Made by a program: the position numbers and the translations under genes. Positions 55,130-64,000 of a stretch of 64,000 bases of DNA are shown here, in pieces. The stretch is from Sphingomonas aliaeris (GTDB taxonomy: Bacteria > Pseudomonadota > Alphaproteobacteria > Sphingomonadales > Sphingomonadaceae). Each line of letters starts with the position of its first letter. Position 1 is the first letter of the stretch. The stretch covers positions 312,501 through 376,500 of the forward strand of contig NZ_CP061035.1 in NCBI RefSeq assembly GCF_016743815.1. The letters are read 5' to 3'. Below the pieces are notes generated by a model. It worked only from the letters and a program-made list of their open reading frames with translations. It ran no database searches and was not told where the DNA came from.

Positions 55130-55654
55130 TCACGACACCTCCAGCTGCGCAGGCGACTCTTTCCGCTTACGCCTGCTGCCTCGGATCGTCGTGAAGGTGA
55201 TGATAGAGCCGATCAGCACGATAGCGCCAATCGGTCCCAAACCAATGCACACGCTCAGGAGCGCCAACCCACCCACGATGACGGCGATCTGCTTTCTTAA
55301 TCGTCCCGGGCGGTATGTCTGGATCGCCTCGATTTTCTTGCGTAACGTCGCATAGTCGCGCTGCTGAACAATTCCGCGTCTGCGTTCGCCATCGGCCAAA
55401 ATTAATTCGAACAAGACCTTTGGGCCCTTGCCCAAGAGTACGCCTGCTGCCGCACCCAGCGGCCCAAGCAGTAGGAAGCCGCCGGCTGCTCGCTGTGCAG
55501 CGCCACTATCGGCAATAACTTCGAGCGACACAATTTCGACCGGTCGTAGCGTGATCGGCTTCCAGTCGTACATCGCACGCACGTTTTTCCGCGTGGTGCG
55601 AGCCTTGGTAAATTCGGCTCCCGCCTCGTCTATAAAAAGAATGAACTGGCTCAT
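55130..55654 (-). CDS. Membrane protein with cytoplasmic N-terminal domain
   Basis: 174 residues; start at 55654 with AAGGAG 5 nt upstream. MSQFILFIDEAGAEFTKART, TRKNVRAMYDWKPITLRPVE, a Gly/Ala-rich hydrophobic hairpin (AAGGFLLLGPLGAAAGVLLG), ILADGERRRGIVQQRDYATL, and two C-terminal helices (IAVIVGGLALLSVCIGLGPI and GAIVLIGSIITFTTI), then an RKRK tail. Function is not recognised. It is divergent from the XRE regulator, which suggests a regulated pair in the island. Confidence 0.6.
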   Translation of the reverse strand: MSQFILFIDEAGAEFTKARTTRKNVRAMYDWKPITLRPVEIVSLEVIADSGAAQRAAGGFLLLGPLGAAAGVLLGKGPKVLFELILADGERRRGIVQQRDYATLRKKIEAIQTYRPGRLRKQIAVIVGGLALLSVCIGLGPIGAIVLIGSIITFTTIRGSRRKRKESPAQLEVS

Positions 55655-55787
55655 GGCGCTCCTTATGCCCGATGCGAGTATGTCGACAATCAGTGACACC
55701 GGTCATGCGCGAACGTTCTCTGAAATCAAGCCGAATGTCACTTATCGTCTGTAGATCGAACGTCGACATCGGCGTGATGGTCCCGGC

Positions 55788-55991
55788 GTGGATATCCGCC
55801 AGCGTCTTGCTACCAACCTGCGTCGCCTGCGCCTCGAGAAAGGCTGGAGCCAGGAAGAGTTTGCCGATCAGGCCGGTATTCATCGGACCTATGTCAGTGA
55901 CATCGAACGCGGTGCTCGCAATCCTACCATTACCGTCGTCGAGCGGCTGGCTCGGCCGCTCGGCATGAGCCCCAGCGAGTTACTAGCCTAA
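55788..55991 (+). CDS. XRE-family transcriptional regulator (single HTH)
   Basis: 67 residues, essentially one lambda-type helix-turn-helix: RLATNLRRLRLEKGWSQEEF, ADQAGIHRTYVSDIERGARN, then PTITVVERLARPLGMSPSELL. Likely dimeric repressor. GTG start 55788; no strong ribosome site is seen. Small XRE proteins of this kind commonly control phage, restriction-modification or island genes. Confidence 0.82.
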   Translation: MDIRQRLATNLRRLRLEKGWSQEEFADQAGIHRTYVSDIERGARNPTITVVERLARPLGMSPSELLA

Positions 55992-56399
55992 AACACCATG
56001 CGATCAGGATGCCTCAATTTCGATCTGCACCTGTTTCCGCTACGATCCGTATCAACCTAAGTGTCGATCGAACGAGGCTAAAGGTTGAAGGGGGCACTGA
56101 GACACCGCAGTCGCTGAGCTGGCTTATATTTGTGCTTCAGTTCTTTTTGGGTGCTGCATGATCACCCGGGGCGACGGCATTGAAATTGAATGTCGAAAGC
56201 TGGTGGATGGCGGACGGGCCGCTTTTGGCGAACGATTGCAGTAATCTGCCGTTCGTTCAGTTGGCTGAATTAGCTGCGATCTGTTGGCTAGGGAAAAGCG
56301 GTAAATCTAGTTTGAGCGCATCTCCGACCGATGAAGGCATTTTGGCAGTTCGCTCATCTACATGTCGCTCGACGACGGTGCGTCAACAACCATCCACCG
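55992..56399. other. Gene-poor spacer, right side of the island
   Basis: No ORF with a ribosome site or known domain is supported. Base composition is lower in GC than the receptor gene that follows. The island boundary is probably here. Confidence 0.45.
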
Positions 56400-58872
56400 T
56401 CAAAAACGAAGCTTCGCACCGACCTGGACCCAGCGCGGTGCGCCGGGCGCGAAGAAGGTGGATCCGAGCAGCGGGCGTTCGCCGCCTATCACCGGTCCGG
56501 CGAAAGGACGCGCGACGAAATTGCCGGTCGCGTCGAAGCCCGTCGCCGCAAGCTGCGCGGCGGTGGCATATTCCCTGTCGAACAGGTTGTTGACCTGCGC
56601 GAACAGCGTGACCCGCTCGATCGGTCGGACGTCCACACCAAGGTTGAACACCGCGTAGCCCTTCGTGCGTCCCTCGCCGAGATAATAGACACCGTCCGGC
56701 CGGTGCTCGCCATTCTCGTTGCCCCGCGCCGTCGCGCCCGAGACGGCGATCATGTCGAGATTGAGCGACACCTGCCGCAGCGCATCCCAGCCAATGCTCG
56801 CCTTGAACACGTCGCGCGGGATCAGCGGGATACGATCGCCCTTCTCGATGTCGATCTCACCTTCGAAGCCGGGCGCCGGTCCTTCGTTCGAGCTGTTCGC
56901 GGAACCGCCGACCGTCTCGGGGCTGCGATAGGTCGCGTCGAGATAGGTGTAGTGCGCGGACAATCGCACGGGGCCGAGCGCGTAGCTGGCATCCACGTCG
57001 ATGCCCTGGCGGCGCGTCCGTCCGAAATTGCGGAAATAGCCGAACCCGGCCTGGTCGTCGGCGACGAACAAGATGTCGTCGCGGCTGTCGGCACGGAACG
57101 CACCGATGCGCCAGGTCAGACCTTTGGCCGCACCATGCACGCCACCTTCGAACGTCGTCGCGACGACCTGATCGAGCGGGGGATCGCCGGCCAGCGCGTT
57201 GGGCAGCCGGCACGGGCTTTCCGGGTCGGCGCAACCGAGTTCGATCGCCGAGGGGGCACGGCTGGTCTGCGCGATCGCGCCGTCGATGCCGAACGCGGCG
57301 CTCGGGTTCCACGCGATGGCGATGGCGGGATTGAGCTTGTTGAAGCGATGATCACCATCCAGCGAGCCCGTGCCGCCGCCCGGCGTCATGCGATCGCGGT
57401 TCTTCACGACGGTGTGGTCGAAGCGGGCCGACAGGTCGATCTTCAGCGTGCGCGACAGGCTGAGCGAATCGGTGCCGTACAGGCTGAATCCGGTGGTTCT
57501 CCCGGACAGATCGACCCGCGCATCGAATGCGTTCTCCGAATCCTGCGTGCCGTCGGCGAACGCGCCGGGGCCGGTGACCGCGACGATGGCGCGCGCCGGC
57601 GTCAGATAGCCGAACTGCGCGGTCTGCGTGAAAACGGCCTTGCTGCGGACATAGCTGGTGCCGATCGTCAGGCGATTGTCCATCCCGCCGACGGGCGCGG
57701 TCAGCGCCAGTTCCGCGGTGCCGCCGAATTCGTGCTGGCGCGTGGCGGAGCGGTTGATCAGGCCGTTGCACTTCTCGTTCGGTTCGCTGTTGATCAGCGC
57801 GTTGGCGATGCAGCGGAAACGCGGGAAAGGGGTGTTGGCTTGCGTTTCGCCCGACAGTGGGAAGCCGGTGATCCCCGCGCGGGTCAGAGCGGTACGCTCG
57901 GCAGCACTCGGCTGGTAGAGGTTCTCGCCAAGCGAGATCGTCGTTGATGTCGCCGTTGAAGGTGCGCGTGCGGATGTTGCGATAAAAGGCGTTGCCCGAG
58001 AATTGCACCGTATCTGACAGATCGTGGTCGGCGGTGAAGTTGAGCAGCGTCGCGCGGTTCTTCGTGTTATCAGGCTGGGTGTAGACGCTCGACCGGTCGC
58101 GCGCGAGCAGGCGCTGTTCCTGCAACCCGTTGCCGTTGAGATCGGTGTCGGCAAAGCTGCCCAACAGCGCGAGACGTGTTCCGGACGTGGACCAGCCGAG
58201 CTTGCCGAACAGCTGGTACGCTTCGGACGGCGAGAAATCGCGCCAGCCGCGTTCGCGAAAATAATCACCGCTGGCGAACAGGTCGAATCCGCCGCCCAGT
58301 TTGCCCCCCGCCTGCGCTTCGACCATCCGGCGACGGTACGAACCGTAGCTGCCCTCCAGCTCGAAGCCGGGATCGGACAGGCCATCCTTGGTGCGCACCG
58401 ACAGCGCGCCACCTAGCGAGTTGCGCCCGAACAGCGGGTTGGAGCCCGGCACCAGGCTTACCGAGCGGATCGCCGATTTCGGGATCAGATCCCAGCTGAC
58501 CACGTCGCCGAACGGCTGGTTGACGCGCACCCCGTCGACATAGACCGACAGCCCCTGCGGCGTGCCGAGCAGTGGCGAGGCGGTGAACCCGCGATAGTTG
58601 ATGTCGGGCTGCAGGGGATTGTTCTGCACGTCGTTGACGAACACGCCGCCGGTCATGCGGCGTAGATAGTCGGTCAGGTCGGTCGCATGCGCCGCCTCGA
58701 TCTGTTCGTCGCTGGCGGTCTGCGCGGGGTAGGGGAGTGCGCCTTCGCCGACGTCGCTGAGCGGGGTCTGCGCGATGACGACGATATCGGGCTGAGGGGC
58801 TTCCTGCGCGTGCGCTGTCGCGGCGATGAATGCGGTCGCGGCGATGCCGGCGCGCAAGGATATCTTGGTCAT
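56400..58872 (-). CDS. TonB-dependent receptor, frameshift near residue 310
   Basis: Outer-membrane receptor of about 823 residues after repair. Signal peptide MTKISLRAGIAATAFIAATAH; TonB box DIVVIAQTPLSDVGEG; plug with LRRMTGGVFVNDVQNNPLQP, LGTPQGLSVYVDGVRVNQPF, GDVVSWDLIPKSAIRSVSLV and NPLFGRNSLGGALSVRTKDG; barrel ending WVQVGAKLRF. The net shift near 57936-57944 interrupts FNGDINDDLSLGENLYQP; it fits loss of two bases in a CTCTC stretch or gain of one, not a G/C homopolymer. A large Cys-poor barrel with an ADPESPCRLPNALAGDPPLD loop. Substrate is unknown. Confidence 0.88.
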
Positions 58873-58983
58873 GGTGTTTCCCCCGTCTGGTGGCTGCGTG
58901 CAGCCTTGGGCCTGCGTGTAGCAGCGGGTGGGCGGGGAAGCCTGAGACGGGTCTCAGAAAGGGTAGGACTTTGGGTCGGTATC

Positions 58984-59006
58984 CCCCCTCCCTTTCAGGG
59001 AGGAGA
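58984..59006. repeat. Short GC-rich hairpin repeat fragment
   Basis: CCCTCCCTTTCAGGGAGGAG, a fragment of the family at 23190-23740, directly downstream of the EthD gene end. Confidence 0.6.
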
Positions 59007-59012
59007 GTTAGG

Positions 59013-59312
59013 TCATTTCGCCTCGCAGCGTACCCCGACCGGCGCGAGGTCGGTGAAGTTCCGCACGTCGCCGAACACCTCGCCCGCCTCCGCCGATCCG
59101 AGCGCTGCATCGAGTGCCGCACCGTCGGCGAATTCGAGAACAGCGACCGCGGCATAAGGCGGCTCGGGCTGATCCGGGATCAGCGCCGTTGCCGTCGTCA
59201 GCCCGTGTCGCGACCATTTCTCCCGCACCAGCGGGATATGCGTCGCGACATAGTAATCGGCGTCGAACTTGGCCCCGTCCTGCACCGGGTACGTCACCAC
59301 GAAGGTCGTCAT
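59013..59312 (-). CDS. EthD-domain protein
   Basis: 99 residues with the ferredoxin-like alpha/beta-barrel dimer fold: [20 protein letters not shown] then [20 protein letters not shown], and [31 protein letters not shown]. The HIPLV motif is typical. EthD proteins support cytochrome P450 or other degradative systems; substrate is unknown here. It starts one base after the pseudoazurin stop, so the two genes are co-transcribed. Confidence 0.85.
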   Translation of the reverse strand: MTTFVVTYPVQDGAKFDADYYVATHIPLVREKWSRHGLTTATALIPDQPEPPYAAVAVLEFADGAALDAALGSAEAGEVFGDVRNFTDLAPVGVRCEAK

Positions 59313-59313
59313 G

Positions 59314-59751
59314 TCACTTCGCCTGCGCGAGCAGCGGGGTCATGCGCTTGGCCGCGAACGGCGCGAGCTTTACCGCCTTTGCCGCGGCGAGATTGGCCGA
59401 TGGGCCGTTGCCGACCTGCACCAGAGCGACCATGCCCATCGAATAATGCGGCTGGCACTTGACGCCATACACGCCCGCGACGGTCGGCTTCAGGACGAAT
59501 TCCTTGTTCATCGCGCCCTTGGACGGTGCGACGCCCGCGGGCAGCATCGTGGAAATCGTCTCGGCGTTATGGCTGGGATCGGTCGGCACAAAGCGCACCG
59601 TATCGCCGACCGCAGCCTTCACGAACGCTGGTTCGAATACCATCGCCCCGCCGGCGCCGGCATTCTTCATCTTGACGATGACGTCCTTGGCCGCAGCGGG
59701 GGCGGCGATGACGACCGACAGGGTCAAGGCGAGGGCGGCGATACGCTTCAT
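59314..59751 (-). CDS. Pseudoazurin-type blue copper protein
   Basis: Periplasmic electron carrier of 145 residues. Signal peptide [20 protein letters not shown]. Type 1 copper ligands: His in DPSHNAETI, and Cys, His, Met in [18 protein letters not shown]. The precursor length and the [15 protein letters not shown] motif match pseudoazurin. Pseudoazurins donate electrons to nitrite or nitrous oxide reductases or to oxidative enzymes; none is next to it. It leads a two-gene unit with EthD, divergent from the aldehyde dehydrogenase gene. Confidence 0.92.
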   Translation of the reverse strand: MKRIAALALTLSVVIAAPAAAKDVIVKMKNAGAGGAMVFEPAFVKAAVGDTVRFVPTDPSHNAETISTMLPAGVAPSKGAMNKEFVLKPTVAGVYGVKCQPHYSMGMVALVQVGNGPSANLAAAKAVKLAPFAAKRMTPLLAQAK

Positions 59752-59931
59752 TGTAACTCTCCACGGGATGCACCGGCAGACCCGGCCATTTTCTCGCGGC
59801 ACCATGACGTTCCGGCAAGACCGGGCAATTGGCCAATGGTGCAATGGCGCGTGGCCCTGGCCGGGCGTCATATCCTGACAGCAATTCATGCGCCCGCCAG
59901 GGAACGGCGCGGTACAACGGGAGAGACGAGC

Positions 59932-61452
59932 ATGCTGCAGCAGGCACTGGACGCGCTGAAGGGCGATATCGCGATGCGCTCCAAATACGACAATTATATC
60001 GGCGGCGACTGGGTAGCGCCGGTCAAGGGCCAGTATTTCGACAATCCCTCGCCGGTCACCGGCAAGACGGTGTGCCAGGTCGCGCGCGGGACGTCCGAGG
60101 ATATCGAGTTGGCGCTGGACGCCGCGCACAAGGCGAAGGACGCCTGGGGTCGCACCTCGCCAGCCGAGCGTGCGATCATCCTGAACAAGATCGCCGACCG
60201 CATGGAAAGCAAGCTCAGCCTGCTCGCGCTCGTCGAGACGATCGACAACGGCAAGCCGATCCGCGAGACGACGCATGCTGATCTGCCGCTGGCGATCGAC
60301 CATTTCCGCTATTTCGCCGGCTGCATCCGCGCGCAGGAAGGCAGCCTGTCGGAGATCGACCACGACACCGTCGCCTATCACTTCCACGAGCCTTTGGGCG
60401 TCGTCGGGCAGATCATCCCGTGGAACTTCCCGATCCTGATGGCGGTGTGGAAGCTCGCGCCGGCGCTCGCTGCGGGCAATTGCATCGTGCTGAAGCCGGC
60501 GGAGCAGACGCCGATGTCAATTATGGTGCTGATGGACGTGATCGGTGACCTGCTGCCGCCGGGCGTGCTCAACGTCGTCAACGGCTTCGGCGTCGAGGCG
60601 GGCAAGCCGCTGGCGCAGAACAAGCGCATCTCGAAGATCGCGTTCACCGGCGAGACGACCACCGGCCGCCTGATTATGCAGTATGCGACCGAGAACCTGA
60701 TCCCGGTTACGCTGGAACTGGGCGGCAAATCGCCTAACATCTTCTTCGCCGACGTGATGGATCAGGACGACGACTTCCTCGACAAGGCGCTGGAAGGCTT
60801 CACGATGTTCGCGCTCAACCAGGGCGAGATCTGCACGTGTCCCAGCCGCGCGCTGATCCACGAATCGATCTACGACCGGTTCATCGAACGCGCGATCAAG
60901 CGCGTCGAGGCGATCAGCATGGGCAACCCGCTCGATCCCGGCACGATGATCGGCGCACAGGCATCGAACGACCAGCTCGAGAAGATCCTGTCGTACATCG
61001 ACATCGGTCGCGACGAAGGCGCCAAGGTGCTGACCGGCGGCGGGCGCAAGCAGCATGACGGGGAATTCTCGGACGGCTATTACGTCCAGCCGACGATCCT
61101 CGAAGGCCACAACAAGATGCGCGTGTTCCAGGAGGAGATCTTCGGACCGGTGCTGGCGGTGACGACGTTCCGCGATGAGGCGCATGCGCTGGAGCTGGCG
61201 AACGACACGCTGTACGGCCTTGGCGCGGGCGTGTGGTCGCGCAACGGCACGACCGCGTACCGCATGGGCCGCGGCATCCAGGCCGGGCGCGTGTGGACCA
61301 ACTGCTATCACCATTACCCCGCGCACGCGGCGTTTGGCGGGTACAAGCAGTCGGGCATCGGGCGCGAGAATCACAAGATGATGCTGGATCATTATCAGCA
61401 GACGAAGAATCTGCTGGTGAGCTACAGCCCCAAGGCGCTGGGCTTCTTCTGA
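59932..61452 (+). CDS. NAD(P)-dependent aldehyde dehydrogenase
   Basis: 506 residues, full length. NAD-binding [11 protein letters not shown], general base in [15 protein letters not shown], catalytic Cys in [15 protein letters not shown], and conserved [19 protein letters not shown] and [13 protein letters not shown]. The C-terminus [20 protein letters not shown] with [13 protein letters not shown] is characteristic of the acetaldehyde/chloroacetaldehyde (ExaC/AldA) type, usually next to DUF779 as here. Start ATG 59932, with GGAGAG upstream. Likely part of alcohol or aldehyde oxidation. Confidence 0.93.
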   Translation: MLQQALDALKGDIAMRSKYDNYIGGDWVAPVKGQYFDNPSPVTGKTVCQVARGTSEDIELALDAAHKAKDAWGRTSPAERAIILNKIADRMESKLSLLALVETIDNGKPIRETTHADLPLAIDHFRYFAGCIRAQEGSLSEIDHDTVAYHFHEPLGVVGQIIPWNFPILMAVWKLAPALAAGNCIVLKPAEQTPMSIMVLMDVIGDLLPPGVLNVVNGFGVEAGKPLAQNKRISKIAFTGETTTGRLIMQYATENLIPVTLELGGKSPNIFFADVMDQDDDFLDKALEGFTMFALNQGEICTCPSRALIHESIYDRFIERAIKRVEAISMGNPLDPGTMIGAQASNDQLEKILSYIDIGRDEGAKVLTGGGRKQHDGEFSDGYYVQPTILEGHNKMRVFQEEIFGPVLAVTTFRDEAHALELANDTLYGLGAGVWSRNGTTAYRMGRGIQAGRVWTNCYHHYPAHAAFGGYKQSGIGRENHKMMLDHYQQTKNLLVSYSPKALGFF

Positions 61453-61561
61453 CGTTCCTCCGGGGGCAGCTCTCCCCCTTTCTCGCTGCCCCTTTCGCGG
61501 CGGGCCTCTCGGGGTCCGCCGCATTTTTTGGTACTAGGATTGCGATTATGCCCCCAGTTCC

Positions 61562-61636
61562 GTTCGTTTCGAGCGAAGTCGAGAAACCGAGGACAGCGTT
61601 CGTGACCCGTTTCTCGACTTCGTTCGAAACGAACGG
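61562..61636. repeat. Family A palindromic repeat copy
   Basis: Both arms as at 7440, with one base changed in the right arm (TTCGTTCG for TTCGCTCG). It ends 15 bp before the DUF779 start codon and could end transcription of the aldehyde dehydrogenase gene or protect its 3' end. Confidence 0.8.
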
Positions 61637-61650
61637 AGGGGGGCGGCTGT

Positions 61651-62052
61651 ATGACCCCCGCCCGCATCCTCTCAACTCCCGCCGCCGACGCATTAATCGC
61701 GCGCCTCGCCGAGATACATGGCCCGTTGATGTTCCACCAGTCCGGAGGCTGTTGCGACGGCTCCGCGCCGATGTGCTATCCTGCGGGAGAGTTCCGCGTC
61801 GGCGGGCAGGACGTGCTGCTCGGGAGCATCGCCGCCAATGCGGATGGCAGCGGCGTCCCCGTCTGGATCGGTGCGGCGCAGTTCGAATATTGGCGGCACA
61901 CGCAGGTGACGATCGACGTCGTCCCCGGTCGCGGCGCGGGCTTTTCGCTGGAGGGTCCCGAAGGGCTGCGCTTCATCATCCGCAGCCGCGTGTTCAGCGA
62001 TGCCGAGGTCGATGCGCTCGACGCCGCGGGCGAGCCGGCACGCGGCGGGTGA
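61651..62052 (+). CDS. DUF779 protein
   Basis: 133 residues with MFHQSGGCCDGSAPMCYPAG, the DUF779 signature with a Cys pair and further Cys, and GVPVWIGAAQFEYWRHTQVTIDVVPGRGAGFSLEGPEG. The family is almost always beside ALDH genes of the ExaC type and may bind metal; function is unknown. Its stop overlaps the next ATG (TGATG). Confidence 0.88.
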   Translation: MTPARILSTPAADALIARLAEIHGPLMFHQSGGCCDGSAPMCYPAGEFRVGGQDVLLGSIAANADGSGVPVWIGAAQFEYWRHTQVTIDVVPGRGAGFSLEGPEGLRFIIRSRVFSDAEVDALDAAGEPARGG

Positions 62053-63257
62053 TGACGGCGGAGTCGGTGCCGGGGATGACGTACGCCACGCGGCATGACA
62101 TCATGCCGGGCATGACCCAGGACGACGAAACGGCGATCCGCACCGCCTCGACCAGCATCGACGATCCGGTGCAGGCGGCGCGCGCGCTGTTCCGCGAACT
62201 CGATCCGCCGACGCTCGCCGGCGTGCTGCTGTTCTGCTCCAGCCGCTACCGGCTCGACGCCCTTGCCGCTGCGATCACCGATTGTACCGAGGGGCTGACG
62301 GTGATCGGCTGTACCTCGTCGGGCGAGATCACGCCCGAGGGGATCGCCGAGGGCACGATCACCGCAATCGGCTTTCCGGCCAGCCACTTCACGCTGAACG
62401 CGATGCGCTTCGAGGATCTCGATCATTTTGACGAGGACGAGGCGCAATGCTCGGTCCGCGCGCTCGTCGCCGCCGCGCGCGAGACCTCGCGCGCGCTTGG
62501 CGAACAGCTACACCGCGCGGCGATCTTTCTGGTCGATGGCCTGTCGCACCGCGAGGAGATGCTGACCGTCACGGTGCAGGATGCGCTCGGCGAGATACCG
62601 CTGATCGGCGGATCCTCGGGCGACGGGCTCGATTTCAAGGAGACGTTCGTTTTCCATGACGGGGCGTTCCGGCGCGATGCCGCCCTGGTGGCGATCCTCT
62701 CCTCGACCCGGCCGATGAAAGTGTTCCGATCGCAGCATTATCAGCCCGGTACGGTCAAGATGGTGATCACCGGGGCCGATCCGGTCGGCCGCGTGGTCAG
62801 CGAGATCAACGCCGAGCCCGCTGCGGCGGAATATGCCCGGTTGACCGGGGTGACGGTCGATCAACTGGGTATCGGCGTCTTTTCGTCGCGCCCGCCGATG
62901 GTGCGCGCGGGCGGTCAATATTATGTGCGCTCGATCCAGAGCGCCAATGCGGACGGCAGCCTGACCTTTTATTGTGCGATCGACGAGGGCGTCGTGCTGA
63001 CGCTGGGCGAGGGGCGCGATATCGTCGCGGGGTTGGAGACGCTGTTCGCCGATCTCGACGCCCAAGTCGGTGGGATCGACCGCATCATCGGCTTCGATTG
63101 CGTGCTCAACAAGGTCGAGGTCGAGCAGCACCAGCTCACCCGGCGCGTGTCGCAAATGTACGTCGAGCAACGCGTTACAGGGTTCAACACCTATGGCGAG
63201 CAATTCCACGCGCTGCACGTCAACCAGACGTTCAGCGGCCTGGCGATAGGGAAGTGA
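62052..63257 (+). CDS. FIST domain sensory protein
   Basis: About 401 residues. FIST N-domain: DPVQAARALFRELDPPTLAG, VLLFCSSRYRLDALAAAITD, VIGCTSSGEITPEGIAEGTI; FIST C-domain: VFSSRPPMVRAGGQYYVRSI to IDRIIGFDCVLNKVEVEQHQ. FIST domains bind small ligands in signalling. The gene directly overlaps a PAS/histidine-kinase-type gene (TGATG), so FIST likely modulates that kinase. Start by coupling at 62052; ATGs at 62103 and 62112 are possible. Confidence 0.88.
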   Translation: MTAESVPGMTYATRHDIMPGMTQDDETAIRTASTSIDDPVQAARALFRELDPPTLAGVLLFCSSRYRLDALAAAITDCTEGLTVIGCTSSGEITPEGIAEGTITAIGFPASHFTLNAMRFEDLDHFDEDEAQCSVRALVAAARETSRALGEQLHRAAIFLVDGLSHREEMLTVTVQDALGEIPLIGGSSGDGLDFKETFVFHDGAFRRDAALVAILSSTRPMKVFRSQHYQPGTVKMVITGADPVGRVVSEINAEPAAAEYARLTGVTVDQLGIGVFSSRPPMVRAGGQYYVRSIQSANADGSLTFYCAIDEGVVLTLGEGRDIVAGLETLFADLDAQVGGIDRIIGFDCVLNKVEVEQHQLTRRVSQMYVEQRVTGFNTYGEQFHALHVNQTFSGLAIGK

Positions 63258-64000
63258 TGGCAACGCGCGCCGCCAACGACGACAGCGACCGGATCACCGA
63301 GCTCGAGCGCGAAGTTGCCAAGCTCCGCCGGATCAACACCGCGCTGATGGACCGGGTCGAGCGCTCGACCGACCTCCAGGGGAATGCCTTTTCGCTGTTC
63401 GAGACCGCGATCAGCCTGGAGGGCAAGGTGCGCGAGCGCACCACCGATCTCGAACGTACGCTTGGCGAACTTGCACAAAGCAACGCCGCGCTTGCCGTCG
63501 CCAAGGAGCAGGCGGACGACGCGCAGTTGAGGCTGCGCGACGCGATCGAGAGCATCAACGAAGGCTTCGCGATCTTCGACGCGGACGACCGGCTGGTGCT
63601 GTGCAACCAGACCTATCTCGGTCTGTGGCCGAACATCGCCGCCCGCATCGTGCCGGGGGTGAGTTTCGCCGAGATCGCCGCGATGATCGGCAAGGACGGT
63701 ACGACGCTAGGCGCGATGGTCGCGCCCGATCGCTGGGTGTCGGAGCGGATGGCGCAGCGCATGGTGGCGGGCGGCGGCACCGTCCATGCGCTGGCCGATG
63801 GACGCTGGATCCAGATCAACGAATTGCGGACGAGCGACGGCGGGATCGTCGGCGTCTATACCGACATCACCGAGGTGAAGGCCGAGGATGCCCGGCTGCG
63901 CACGCGCGAGCTGGCCGAGAAGAGCGCGATCCTGCAGGCGACGCTCGACACGATCCCGCAGGGCGTATGCGTGTACGATGCCGAGCGGCGGCTGGTCGCG
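63257..64000 (+). CDS. PAS-domain sensor kinase (partial, 5' part)
   Basis: 248 residues visible, cut by the window edge. Coiled coil ITELEREVAKLRRINTALMD with further heptads up to about residue 95, then PAS-like domain DAIESINEGFAIFDADDRLV, CNQTYLGLWPNIAARIVPGV, WIQINELRTSDGGIVGVYTD ITEVK. A second PAS begins QATLDTIPQGVCVYDAERRL. This is the FIST-associated hybrid histidine kinase type; the kinase and receiver parts lie beyond the window. Confidence 0.85.
   Translation, partial: MATRAANDDSDRITELEREVAKLRRINTALMDRVERSTDLQGNAFSLFETAISLEGKVRERTTDLERTLGELAQSNAALAVAKEQADDAQLRLRDAIESINEGFAIFDADDRLVLCNQTYLGLWPNIAARIVPGVSFAEIAAMIGKDGTTLGAMVAPDRWVSERMAQRMVAGGGTVHALADGRWIQINELRTSDGGIVGVYTDITEVKAEDARLRTRELAEKSAILQATLDTIPQGVCVYDAERRLVA

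Overview
The window reads as chromosome of a GC-rich alphaproteobacterium of the Sphingomonadales, most likely Sphingomonas or a close relative. The evidence is the maeB-mutS-glnD order, two large TonB-dependent receptors, a PEP-CTERM-type surface protein with a sigma-54 promoter, a Rhodobacter-type gene transfer agent (GTA) cluster, and numerous GC-rich palindromic repeats between genes.

Layout. 1-7.4 kb: maeB (partial), mutS, a glycine-zipper envelope protein, glnD and a VOC protein. 7.6-13.3 kb: a TonB receptor, infC (apparent ATC start) and thrS. 13.5-16.7 kb: a small helical protein, then divergent LD-carboxypeptidase and Mpl-type murein-recycling genes and a DUF6356 gene. 17-25 kb: CHAP hydrolase, MsrB, CYP153-like P450, a NatAB-like ABC exporter, queG, a 195-bp tandem triplication, a lipoprotein and an EI24 membrane protein. 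25.15-26.2 kb: an IS30 element inside a dispersed repeat. 26.4-43.8 kb: a GTA/domesticated-prophage cluster from small terminase to DUF2793, with three non-GTA genes between terminase and portal. 44-50.5 kb: OmpA, ugd, a YgfZ-like protein, dihydroorotase, DoxX and EipA. 50.6-56.4 kb: tRNA-Ser(GCT) followed by a foreign-looking island with a ParB-methyltransferase, a DUF5681 protein, an orphan large terminase, a membrane protein and an XRE regulator. 56.4-64 kb: a second TonB receptor, EthD protein, pseudoazurin, aldehyde dehydrogenase, DUF779, FIST and a truncated PAS sensor gene.

How it works together. The GTA genes cover packaging (gp1, gp2), head (portal, protease, HK97 capsid, spike base), connector and tail (gp6-gp11) and baseplate (gp12-gp15). 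No integrase, replication or lysis genes are visible in the cluster. gp12 carries a long N-terminal extension while gp15 is short, which suggests an exchange of baseplate domains. The second packaging module, next to the tRNA, has terminases and a methyltransferase but no head or tail genes.

Caution. Ten genes, including essential thrS, are broken by one-base gains or losses in G/C homopolymers. Most are probably sequencing errors. Two in-frame stops (DUF559 and gp15) and one non-homopolymer shift (second TonB receptor) need a different explanation.
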